Source: Aquimarina sp. AU474
Lineage (GTDB): Bacteria; Bacteroidota; Bacteroidia; Flavobacteriales; Flavobacteriaceae
Reading direction: 5' to 3'
DNA: 64,000 nt
Assembly (NCBI RefSeq): GCF_900312815.1
Contig: NZ_OMPE01000009.1
Span: forward strand, 620,001-684,000
This document shows positions 15,910-23,162 of the stretch, piece by piece (position 1 is the first letter of the stretch; each line of letters begins with the position of its first letter). Below the pieces are notes generated by a model. It had not been told where the DNA came from and did not search any database. It saw only the letters and a program-made list of their open reading frames with translations. A program made the position numbers and the translations under genes.

Positions 15910-15925
15910 TTTTATTTTTTTCAAA

Positions 15926-16130
15926 TTGACTACAACGTCTAGGCTATGGTTAGTACGGGATTAAAAAGCGATTAATTTCCGATTAAGCAATTAGCCAAAA
16001 CTTTTTATTTTGTTTTAATTTTTCATTTTTAAAAGCCAAATCAAAAAGATTTGGCGGATATTATAAAAATACACTAAACTTTGGGTTAAACACCAAAGCC
16101 CGTATTAATTATAGGCATTGTTGGCAACTG
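15926..16130 (-). repeat. attC-like dyad element E11 (long type)
   Basis: About 205 bp. Left end TTGACTACAACGTCTAGGCTA, right end ATTATAGGCATTGTTGGCAA. TAGGCTATGGTTA pairs with TAATTATAGGC. The interior is related to E2 (ACACTAAACTTTGGG, CGTATTAATTATAG, TTTTGTTTTAATTTTTC). Confidence 0.8.
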
Positions 16131-16134
16131 GCTT

Positions 16135-17352
16135 TTAATTTTCCTTTAAATATTCAACCATTTTTCTATCCTTAATATATTCCTCCATAATGGCTCTGAT
16201 AAAAGAATAAACATCACTTATTAGATTGTCTAGTATTGTATCTTTCAGAGTTTCATTTGACCAGTTGAGTGTATTTTCTTTTGGGTCTAATTTTTTAACT
16301 TCTTTTTCTAAGTACTTTTCCAATTCCTTGAAGTTTCCGTGTGCGATATTTGACCTTTGATTATAGATATCTCGCAATCTATTTTTTAACCAACCTAAAT
16401 CAATTTCCTTATTGTTCTGATATACTAAAATACTTGTCTTTAATTTAAATTGTTTACTAATTGAGTCTTCAACATTAAATCTTTGATAATTTGGACTATG
16501 GGTTAATAGTAGTTCAATTATACTTATCAAAGTCACAAGTTTATATCTTGAATCCTTGATTTCTTCGCTTGCAATTTTTAGTAGATTAGATACAAATAGA
16601 ATTTTATCTTCATTGGATTCATCTATGATAGAATCTAATTCATTACTCAGTTTTATTAAATCTTCCTTTATATGTAGAATTGATAACCATCTTTCTTGTT
16701 CGTGATGAATTTCGGATGTATGTGATTTAAATGCAAACATTAAGATAGTTTGATTTAAGAATCTATCAATTTTTAGTTCCTGAGATGATAAATGTTCTTG
16801 ATGTAAAAAAAATGATTTTCCAAAATAATCTGTTCCTTCTGTATGTAGTAAAAGTGATATTAAATGCGAAAAATTAGTAAGATTATTAGAGTTGTCAACG
16901 ACAGGGTTACCTTTATCCAACATTATAAAACCTCGTTCACCACTTTCTTGCATTTCTTTATTTGTAATTTTCATACTCTCAAAATGTCCTTCGTCATCAA
17001 ATCTCCCAACTATCCACATTCTTGCAATCTTTTCAAGTATGCTTTTGTCTTTATTATTCTTGAAAAACTTCTTTACATATTTGTCAACCTTTGAATAGTT
17101 TTCTTCAAAATTTTGTAATGTACTTTCAACGGAAACATAGTCCTTTGTTTCCTCTGTTATATGAATTGGTAAGTTCGCATTCCAACCATCTTGGTAAAAT
17201 TCAGATGGACTATTCATTGATTTTTCTAGATAGCTAGTTACCGCTTGTATTTCTTCTTCAGTTCTTGGATTGTCAAGGGAAAAATTAAATCTACTTGAAA
17301 TTTGAATTTCTTTGTCGATTGGGTAGATGTAGGTAGTTAAAATGAAATTCAC
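16135..17352 (-). CDS. HEPN (Apea-like) domain protein
   Basis: A 405-residue protein without signal or membrane segment, starting at a GTG. The C-terminal third (about 290-400) is helical and contains LRDIYNQRSNIAHGNF, an R-x4-H motif of HEPN domains as in Apea-like proteins. A second helix stretch around 240-290 precedes it. HEPN proteins are often RNases in toxin-antitoxin or abortive-infection systems; whether this one cuts RNA is unknown. The N-terminal 200 residues are not recognised. It is the array gene nearest the 5' boundary, with GTTGCCAAC repeated inverted on both sides. Confidence 0.65.
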   Translation of the reverse strand: MNFILTTYIYPIDKEIQISSRFNFSLDNPRTEEEIQAVTSYLEKSMNSPSEFYQDGWNANLPIHITEETKDYVSVESTLQNFEENYSKVDKYVKKFFKNNKDKSILEKIARMWIVGRFDDEGHFESMKITNKEMQESGERGFIMLDKGNPVVDNSNNLTNFSHLISLLLHTEGTDYFGKSFFLHQEHLSSQELKIDRFLNQTILMFAFKSHTSEIHHEQERWLSILHIKEDLIKLSNELDSIIDESNEDKILFVSNLLKIASEEIKDSRYKLVTLISIIELLLTHSPNYQRFNVEDSISKQFKLKTSILVYQNNKEIDLGWLKNRLRDIYNQRSNIAHGNFKELEKYLEKEVKKLDPKENTLNWSNETLKDTILDNLISDVYSFIRAIMEEYIKDRKMVEYLKEN

Positions 17353-17373
17353 TTTTTAGTCTGGTTTTTTAGC

Positions 17374-17412
17374 TTGTTGCCAACAATTGGATATGTGCAC
17401 TAGTACACATAT
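17374..17412 (-). repeat. Array 5' boundary: attC/attI-like half site plus dyad
   Basis: TTGTTGCCAACAATTGGATA carries the same core as the element ends, but no partner arm follows. The next bases are a near-perfect 22 bp palindrome at 17391-17412 (arms ATATGTG/CACATAT around ACTAGT, one mismatched pair). This is where an integron attI site would be expected. No integrase gene follows. Confidence 0.45.
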
Positions 17413-17533
17413 TTCTATTATGTTTTTCACAAATCTAGGGGATTTCTAATTGACTTAAAATTATTTATAGGGATTTGCATGTACATCTCGATTGTTGTAT
17501 CGCTCAATTTTAGGCCTTTTATATCTTACGTTA
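17413..17533. other. Intergenic stretch between the array boundary and the periodic repeat
   Basis: AT-rich, with no gene, terminator or known element recognised. GATTTGCATG at 17472-17481 has no evident partner. Confidence 0.3.
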
Positions 17534-17772
17534 TCTATAAAACACCTTCTGTTGGGCCATATTGACCTTCTATTAGGCCATGTTGACCCAAATTTAGACA
17601 CTGAAAGTCTAATTTTGAGTGTTCCATGTCTAATTTTCAGTGTTCCATGTCTAATTTTGAGTGTTCAGAGTCTAATTTTGAGTCTCTTTGCTTTAATTAT
17701 GGGTATTCAAGGTCTAATTTTTCGTCTTTTTGGCCCAAAACTTCATTAAAAAGATCCAACAGAAGGTGTTTG
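17534..17772. repeat. 21-bp-period tandem repeat tract bounded by 16 bp inverted repeats
   Basis: Six consecutive 21 bp units lie at 17607-17732 (GTCTAATTTTGAGTGTTC core). The same 21 bp phase appears in GGCCATATTGACC/GGCCATGTTGACC at 17555 and 17576. Perfect 16 bp inverted repeats, AAACACCTTCTGTTGG at 17540-17555 and its complement at 17756-17771, enclose the tract. The + frame 17492-17749 stays open and would encode a seven-residue repeat. On the minus strand the units read as SKLDxEH heptads interrupted by stops. A decayed heptad-repeat gene or a small non-autonomous element are both possible. Confidence 0.7.
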
Positions 17773-17946
17773 TAGGTATTTGGTGCTATCTTCTAATTTT
17801 CAGACTTCATTTTTCTACCTTCCTTACCTCCTCCAACAATCTAATCTACTATTCTTGGGTATCATTGGTTTTTAAAGTGGTACAGGAACGATTAAAAAAC
17901 TATCGCAATTCGGCTACTTTTTCTGCACCTATGCTATATTGCGAAT

Positions 17947-18088
17947 ATGCATAATCATTTAATGCATCCTGATAATTATCATAATCGTGCAAAATTTTGG
18001 TGCTTTTGATAAATTAATTCCTGAAGAAATTGAGAGCTTTAATACCGAATTCAATACCTTGCAACTTAAATATCTTTTTGTAGAATAA
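17947..18088 (+). pseudogene. Possible decayed reading frame before hemJ
   Basis: ATG at 17947 gives MHNHLMHPDNYHNRAKF. A TTTT run at 17995-17998 breaks the frame, and skipping one T continues as GAFDKLIPEEIESFNTEFNT then LQLKYLFVE and a stop 3 bp before hemJ. The continuation has protein-like composition, so this may be the frameshifted remnant of a gene once coupled to hemJ. No family was recognised. Confidence 0.3.
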
Positions 18089-18091
18089 TAC

Positions 18092-18643
18092 ATGCTAGAA
18101 TACTATAATTACATAAAATCCCTGCACCTTATTTTTGTTATTACCTGGTTTGCAGGGTTGTTTTATATCCCAAGATTATTTGTGTACCAGATCGAGGCGT
18201 TTCAAAAACCCTCTCCTGATAAAGAAATTTTAGGCACGCAACTTAAACTCATGGCAAAACGATTATGGTTTATAATTACATGGCCATCGGCTATATTAGC
18301 CACCATATTTGCTATATGGTTATTGATTTTAATGCCCGCTTGGCTACAACAACCATGGATGCATGTTAAGCTGGGATTTGTTGTATTGCTATTTGCGTAT
18401 CATTTAAAATGCCATCAAATCTTCAAACAATTACAACATGATATTATAAAATGGTCTTCTAATCAGATGCGAATGTGGAATGAGGGCTCTACAATTATAC
18501 TTTTTTCGGTAATCTTTCTGGTTGTTGTGAGAGATGCGGTAAATTGGATTTATGGTGTTATCGGAATCATATCACTATCTGTATTATTGATGTTGGGTAT
18601 CAAACTCTATAAAAGAATTCGAGATAAAAACCCAAATGCATAA
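18092..18643 (+). CDS. hemJ: Protoporphyrinogen IX oxidase HemJ (UPF0093/CopD-like)
   Basis: A 183-residue protein with four to five membrane helices. SLHLIFVITWFAGLFYIPRL is the diagnostic first helix of HemJ with the conserved His. MAKRLWFIITWPS and WMHVKLGFVVLLFAYHLKCH carry the other conserved blocks and histidines. HemJ oxidises protoporphyrinogen IX to protoporphyrin IX in the inner membrane during haem synthesis. It is the first confidently conserved chromosomal gene after the cassette-like region and is followed 5 bp later by a GNAT gene. Confidence 0.88.
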   Translation: MLEYYNYIKSLHLIFVITWFAGLFYIPRLFVYQIEAFQKPSPDKEILGTQLKLMAKRLWFIITWPSAILATIFAIWLLILMPAWLQQPWMHVKLGFVVLLFAYHLKCHQIFKQLQHDIIKWSSNQMRMWNEGSTIILFSVIFLVVVRDAVNWIYGVIGIISLSVLLMLGIKLYKRIRDKNPNA

Positions 18644-18648
18644 TCATT

Positions 18649-19194
18649 TTGAATTTTCTTCAAAAAACATATCAAACAAAATCTAATTACACTATAATTA
18701 TTAGAGAGGCCGTGCCACAAGATGCTGCGCAATTACTAGAGCTTAAACTTGAATACTTAAAAAATACAGATACCATCCCGCTATTTGATTATGAGTATTC
18801 GAATAATGTAACCGAGGAGCATCAATTGATTAAACGTTATCAAAAACAACCTAATAGTATTTTATTAGTTGCCGAGAGTGAAGGAAATATAGTAGGCAAT
18901 ATTGATCTTACCGGTAGTTGGAGAAAAAAAATGTCTCATACTGCAGTTATAGGAATGGGTATACATACATCTTGGCAAAATCAAGGTGTAGGTACATTTT
19001 TAATTCAAAATGTAATGGATTGGTCTAGACAAAATACATTGATTAAAATCATTTGGTTAGAAGTATACGCAACTAATAAAGCGGGTATTGCACTGTATAA
19101 AAAAATGAGATTCAAAGAATGTGGGCGTATCGATGGTTTTTTTAATGAAAACGAAAAATACATTGATAAAATCGCAATGGTTATTAATCTTTAA
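18649..19194 (+). CDS. GNAT family N-acetyltransferase
   Basis: A 181-residue acetyltransferase. The acetyl-CoA site is HTSWQNQGVGTFLIQNVMDW (about 105-124, Q-x-x-G-x-G/A type), followed by the LEVYATNKAGIALYKKMRF block. The start is a TTG at 18649, five bases after the hemJ stop, and translation is probably coupled. An internal start would remove the beta-1 strand YTIIIREA, so the TTG is preferred. The substrate is unknown. Confidence 0.85.
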   Translation: MNFLQKTYQTKSNYTIIIREAVPQDAAQLLELKLEYLKNTDTIPLFDYEYSNNVTEEHQLIKRYQKQPNSILLVAESEGNIVGNIDLTGSWRKKMSHTAVIGMGIHTSWQNQGVGTFLIQNVMDWSRQNTLIKIIWLEVYATNKAGIALYKKMRFKECGRIDGFFNENEKYIDKIAMVINL

Positions 19195-19236
19195 GATTCC
19201 TTTTACCAGAAACTAGGCGGTAGTGTAAAATCAAAA

Positions 19237-19276
19237 AGACTGCCCAAATATTCTCTAGGCAGTCTCTTTATTTTTA
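19237..19276. terminator. Bidirectional rho-independent terminator
   Basis: Stem AGACTGCC/GGCAGTCT with a 13-base loop. CTTTATTTTT follows on the plus strand, and a T-rich tract follows on the minus strand. It separates the convergent GNAT and metalloprotease genes. Confidence 0.8.
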
Positions 19277-19296
19277 TAGATTATTCGTTTAATTTT

Positions 19297-20091
19297 TTAA
19301 CGACCACATAACCTATTATTATTATTACTGTACATTCTTCTTACAGTTCTTCGATCACCATTAGATACTCTGTTAGCATTAAATACCACACCTGGGTTTG
19401 ATCCAGAAGTCATAATTGATCGTCTATCAAAAGTTGGTGTCCCTGGAACAAATGTTCCAAACTGGCTTTGTTCTATATGTAAAAGACCAATATTATGTCC
19501 AATCTCATGAGTTAATATATTCCCCCATTCTCTAGCCGTTACCGCATCTCCATCTATACTTGGTTCATTAAGATTAAGCACGATTAGGCGGCCTTCTCTA
19601 CCATTTGTAGGGAACTCTCCTCGGCCCCAACCTCCGATTTCACCAGGTCTTGCTAATCGAACAACAATATCTGGGTTTCTAGTTACAGGAATCAATCGTA
19701 AAGTCGTGCCATTCACATTATTCCATAAATTAACACCTCTTTGAAAACCTCTTCCAGCCGCATTATTACCCAAAGCATTTTGGATACGAATATTACCTGC
19801 TCTATTACAATCAACAATACCAAAAAAAGCTTGTTTTTGAAGGTTGTTTTCTCGAAGTGCTTCTTCGGTGAAAAAAATGTCTCCATCAACAATATATCCC
19901 CCCTTGGTAATTACTATCGATGTTTTATCGGTATCAAACCCCATACTTTGTAGTTTTGATAAAACTTCTGAGGGTACATCCTGTTGCGAGCTTGTTGTGA
20001 TTTCGGGCTGAGCATCATTTTCACCCTCATTTGTACATTGCACTACGCTTAAAGCCAAAATGGCTAGCATAAAAAATTTGAAAATTTTCAT
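19297..20091 (-). CDS. M57-type dual-action zinc metalloprotease lipoprotein
   Basis: A 264-residue protein with a lipoprotein signal (lipobox SVVQC, Cys19). HEIGHNIGLLH at 195-205 is the HExxHxxGxxH metzincin zinc site. The Met-turn lies in RRSIMTSGSNP. The HEIGH form and the upstream WNNVNG segment fit the Bacteroidota M57/dual-action HEIGH family. It is exported and probably surface-anchored; the target proteins are unknown. It is monocistronic and convergent to the GNAT gene. Confidence 0.88.
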   Translation of the reverse strand: MKIFKFFMLAILALSVVQCTNEGENDAQPEITTSSQQDVPSEVLSKLQSMGFDTDKTSIVITKGGYIVDGDIFFTEEALRENNLQKQAFFGIVDCNRAGNIRIQNALGNNAAGRGFQRGVNLWNNVNGTTLRLIPVTRNPDIVVRLARPGEIGGWGRGEFPTNGREGRLIVLNLNEPSIDGDAVTAREWGNILTHEIGHNIGLLHIEQSQFGTFVPGTPTFDRRSIMTSGSNPGVVFNANRVSNGDRRTVRRMYSNNNNRLCGR

Positions 20092-20334
20092 AATAAATAT
20101 GTTTTGAATTTGTGTACGATAAATATACCAATTCCTTGATTCACAACAATGTTAGATGTCTTACATTTTAGTATATTTATTTTTCGTACTAATAAAGATG
20201 ACCATCTTTAATTATTTTTTACATGTTACAATATGCAATCGATCTATATATATCTTTTAACAGTGATTTAAAAAATTGTTGTGTATTACTATCTTAAATA
20301 AAATCACATAAAAATTTCGTAATTGACTTCAGGC

Positions 20335-20363
20335 TTTGGTCTTCAGACTTTTCCGTATCTTCG
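20335..20363 (+). promoter_or_regulatory. Bacteroidota-type promoter of the yicC operon
   Basis: TTTG at 20335-20338, a 17-base spacer and TATCTTCG at 20356-20363, 21 bp before the yicC ATG. This fits the TTTG/TAnnTTTG pattern with one substitution. The rest of the 20092-20384 gap is AT-rich with nothing else recognised. Confidence 0.5.
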
Positions 20364-20384
20364 TGCAACTTTTAGCATAATTCT

Positions 20385-21245
20385 ATGATCAAATCTATGA
20401 CTGGCTTTGGGAAATCTATCCTGCAGCTACCTACAAAAAAAGTAACTATAGAGGTTAAATCACTCAATAGCAAAAACTTAGACCTTAACGCGCGTATTCC
20501 TTCTCAATATCGAGAAAAAGAATTACAGATGCGTAATACCATCGCAAAAGCGTTGGCAAGAGGAAAGGTTGATTTTGGATTGTATGTAGAAATTACTGCC
20601 GAAGAAACTTCTACCAAAATTAATGAGGCTGTGGTAAAAGATTATATCGAGCAATTAAAAAGTATTTTTAATACTGGCGAAGCTACTGAGTATATGAAAA
20701 TGGCGGTTCGTATGCCAGATGCTCTTAAGACCATTAGAGAAGAAATCAATGAAGAAGAATTTAAAGCTATAAATGATGCTCTTAGAAGTGCATTGACAGA
20801 AATTGATTCCTACCGAATTGATGAAGGAAAAGCATTAGAAAAAGATTTTAATATTCGAATCAAAAATATTGGAGAGTTACTTGAAAAAGTAATCGAAATG
20901 GATCCAGAACGTATTGAAGGTGTTCGTGAGCGTTTGCTAAAAGCTGTTTCTGACCTTAAGGAAGAAGTTGATCAAAATCGTTTTGAGCAAGAATTAATCT
21001 ACTATCTCGAAAAGTTTGATATCACCGAAGAAAAAGTGCGCCTAGCAAATCATGTTGCCTATTTTACATCTACATTAAACTCCTCGGATTCGAATGGGAA
21101 AAAATTAGGGTTCATCACCCAAGAAATAGGGCGAGAAATTAATACCATAGGTAGTAAATCTAACTATGCCCCAATGCAACAATTAGTTGTTCAAATGAAA
21201 GATGAGCTTGAAAAAATAAAAGAACAATTACTAAACGTATTGTAA
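20385..21245 (+). CDS. yicC: YicC family endoribonuclease-like protein
   Basis: A 286-residue protein of the usual YicC length. It begins with MIKSMTGFGKSILQLP and LNSKNLDLNARIP, and ends with the DUF1732 region (TLNSSDSNGKKLGFITQEIGREINTIGSK). E. coli YicC has been linked to RNA decay. The gene is followed directly by gmk with no gap (stop at 21243-21245, ATG at 21246), the common yicC-gmk arrangement, suggesting one transcript through gmk and nadD. Confidence 0.93.
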   Translation: MIKSMTGFGKSILQLPTKKVTIEVKSLNSKNLDLNARIPSQYREKELQMRNTIAKALARGKVDFGLYVEITAEETSTKINEAVVKDYIEQLKSIFNTGEATEYMKMAVRMPDALKTIREEINEEEFKAINDALRSALTEIDSYRIDEGKALEKDFNIRIKNIGELLEKVIEMDPERIEGVRERLLKAVSDLKEEVDQNRFEQELIYYLEKFDITEEKVRLANHVAYFTSTLNSSDSNGKKLGFITQEIGREINTIGSKSNYAPMQQLVVQMKDELEKIKEQLLNVL

Positions 21246-21818
21246 ATGAGTCAAGGTAAACTTATTGTACTTTCTGCACCTTCTGGTAGCGGAAAAACTA
21301 CCTTAGTTAGACATTTATTAGATAAAGAAGAACTTAATCTCGGGTTTTCTATCTCTGCCGCTTCTCGCGATCCTCGAGGAGGAGAAGTACACGGCAAGGA
21401 TTATTACTTTTTATCTCTTCGCGAATTTAAAGACAAGATTAAAGCCGATGAATTTTTGGAATGGGAAGAAGTTTATCGGGATAATTTTTATGGTACTTTA
21501 AAAACCGAAGTGCAACGACTATGGGACAGCGGTAAGCATGTTATTTTTGATATTGACGTGGTTGGCGGCCTGGATATTAAAAGAATTTATCCAGATCGTA
21601 CACTTGCCATATTCGTAAAACCCCCTAGTATTGAAGAATTAAAGATCCGTTTAAAAAAACGTAAAACCGAATCTGAAGACAAAATCAACATGCGGGTTGC
21701 TAAGGCTTCTACAGAAATGGCTACAGCACCACAATTTGATGCAATTGTAACTAATGACGATCTTGAAAAAGCAAAAGCCGAAGTATCCCAACTAGTAAGG
21801 AAGTTTCTCTTAGGATAA
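21246..21818 (+). CDS. gmk: Guanylate kinase
   Basis: A 190-residue kinase that converts GMP to GDP with ATP. The P-loop APSGSGKTT is at about 9-17. The GMP-binding part includes SRDPRGGEVHGKDYYFLS and FLEWEEVYRDNFYGT, and the lid region contains RLKKRKTESEDKI. Length and all motifs are intact. It is second in the yicC-gmk-nadD unit. Confidence 0.96.
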   Translation: MSQGKLIVLSAPSGSGKTTLVRHLLDKEELNLGFSISAASRDPRGGEVHGKDYYFLSLREFKDKIKADEFLEWEEVYRDNFYGTLKTEVQRLWDSGKHVIFDIDVVGGLDIKRIYPDRTLAIFVKPPSIEELKIRLKKRKTESEDKINMRVAKASTEMATAPQFDAIVTNDDLEKAKAEVSQLVRKFLLG

Positions 21819-21830
21819 AAATTTAAAACG

Positions 21831-21867
21831 ATTCTCATATTCTTGAGAATGAAAACATAGTTTTCAT
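21831..21867 (+). promoter_or_regulatory. Two consecutive hairpins in the gmk-nadD spacer
   Basis: ATTCTCA/TGAGAAT with a 6-base loop at 21831-21850 is followed at once by ATGAAAAC/GTTTTCAT with a 3-base loop at 21849-21867, whose last bases are the first two of the nadD ATG. They could modulate nadD translation. Inference only. Confidence 0.4.
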
Positions 21868-22447
21868 GAAAAAAATTGGATTATATTTTGGAACCTTTAA
21901 TCCTATCCATATTGGCCATTTGGCTATTGCCAATCATATGGCAGAGCACTCTGATCTTGATGAGATCTGGATGGTCGTCACCCCTCATAATCCATTTAAA
22001 AAGAAAAGTTCGTTATTAGATAATCACCATCGTTATGAAATGGTATATCGGGCCACAGAATCATATCCTAGTTTAAAACCTAGTGATATAGAGTTTAAAT
22101 TACCTCAGCCTAATTATACGGTATTTACGCTAGCTCATCTAGAAGAACTATATCCAAATGATCAGTTTCACCTCATTATGGGAGAGGACAATTTGAAGAG
22201 TTTTCATAAGTGGAAAAACTACGAAGTCATTCTTGAAAATCACAACATCTACGTATACCCTCGTATTGCTGCGGGCACAGTTGAGAGTCAATTTAATAAT
22301 CATCCCAAAATAAATAAAGTAAACGCTCCTATTATGGAGATCTCGTCTACTTTTATTCGCAAATCAATTTCTGAAGGAAAAAATATAAGGCCATTATTAG
22401 CTACCCCAGTATGGGAATATATTGATCAAATGAACTTTTACAAATAA
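21866..22447 (+). CDS. nadD: Nicotinate-nucleotide adenylyltransferase
   Basis: A 193-residue nucleotidyltransferase. GTFNPIHIGHLAIA (9-22) is the (H/T)xGH-containing ATP site, and the C-terminal ISSTFIRKSI block is the SxxxR-type phosphate site. It makes deamido-NAD from nicotinate mononucleotide. The start codon lies at the foot of a small hairpin. Confidence 0.95.
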   Translation: MKKIGLYFGTFNPIHIGHLAIANHMAEHSDLDEIWMVVTPHNPFKKKSSLLDNHHRYEMVYRATESYPSLKPSDIEFKLPQPNYTVFTLAHLEELYPNDQFHLIMGEDNLKSFHKWKNYEVILENHNIYVYPRIAAGTVESQFNNHPKINKVNAPIMEISSTFIRKSISEGKNIRPLLATPVWEYIDQMNFYK

Positions 22448-22476
22448 AAAGCTTTTACAGGTTTTCTAAAAGCTTT
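22448..22476 (-). terminator. Terminator-like hairpin between convergent genes
   Basis: Perfect stem AAAGCTTTTA/TAAAAGCTTT. The T-rich tail TTTTTATTTG is on the minus strand, and the stem includes the stop codon of the minus-strand gene. Confidence 0.6.
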
Positions 22477-23107
22477 CTGAAGAACCCATTGCTTCTTTTA
22501 TTCTTTTAATAAGGCGATGTACCCTACCACTACCCCCAGCAATAATCCCTGCTGTAAGAATAATATCAAGAGATTGAACAATAGTAACTTGTATTTTTGA
22601 TAATTCCTCTTCGGGCCCATTAAAAATAATCCCCGACATAAGGCGTAGACCAGATAACGAAAGTACGAGTCCGATTATAAAAGCTATAATAGTAGTTTTT
22701 CTTTGCCTTTTTAACCCACGGGTCATGAGATACTCTTCTAATTCTCTTTTCTCTTTCATTACCTTTGCCGTCTTTTCAGGCAATTCATCCTCATCATCAT
22801 CGACAAGTTCTTCTTCAGGGAGGTCCATATCAATAGGATTATTTCTGCTTTCTAGATATTTATTAATATCTGCTATACGCTCTTTACACTGTATTTTAAC
22901 TTTCTCATTAGGGTCGTATACAAAAATCTCTATAAACTGTTCGACGATTAATATAACAACCGATAAATAACCTAGAGCAGCTATTATACTCGCTGTGTTC
23001 AAATTAGAAAGATCAATTGCGGGTAAACGGTCTTCGAAATAAATAAAACCAGCAGTGGCAAGTACAACAGAAACAATAGCCACTGGATTTTTGTATAGCG
23101 ATTTCAT
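22466..23107 (-). CDS. Four-helix membrane protein of unknown function
   Basis: A 213-residue protein with two hydrophobic segments at the N-terminus (about 8-24 and 38-60), a charged cytosolic middle (KCKERIADINKYL, an acidic DDDEDE stretch around 103-107) and two more segments (about 137-160 and 180-197). The C-terminus ends GGSGRVHRLIKRIKEAM. I do not recognise the family. It neighbours two stand-alone receivers on the same strand but with a 55 bp gap, so an operon is uncertain. Confidence 0.7.
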   Translation of the reverse strand: MKSLYKNPVAIVSVVLATAGFIYFEDRLPAIDLSNLNTASIIAALGYLSVVILIVEQFIEIFVYDPNEKVKIQCKERIADINKYLESRNNPIDMDLPEEELVDDDEDELPEKTAKVMKEKRELEEYLMTRGLKRQRKTTIIAFIIGLVLSLSGLRLMSGIIFNGPEEELSKIQVTIVQSLDIILTAGIIAGGSGRVHRLIKRIKEAMGSSESF

Positions 23108-23162
23108 GTATTATAGGATTTAAGAGTGACTATAAAAATACAAAAAACCTATCTTTAAATTA

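Noticed and set aside
1..17412. Array elements as ordinary transcription terminators
   Set aside because: They are too long (67-221 bp) and lack U tracts. They share core sequence at the tips, and the tips match across genes. Termination may be a side effect but does not explain the sequence pattern.
1..17412. Array elements as MITEs or insertion-sequence remnants
   Set aside because: No target-site duplications or transposase fragments were seen, the centres vary in length and sequence, and each intervening unit has its own matched ends.
17492..17749. Plus-strand 85-codon frame through the 21 bp repeats as a real gene
   Set aside because: It has no ribosome-binding site or promoter. Its openness follows from the repeat having no stop in that frame, and the inverted repeats run into it. 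Kept only as a repeat.
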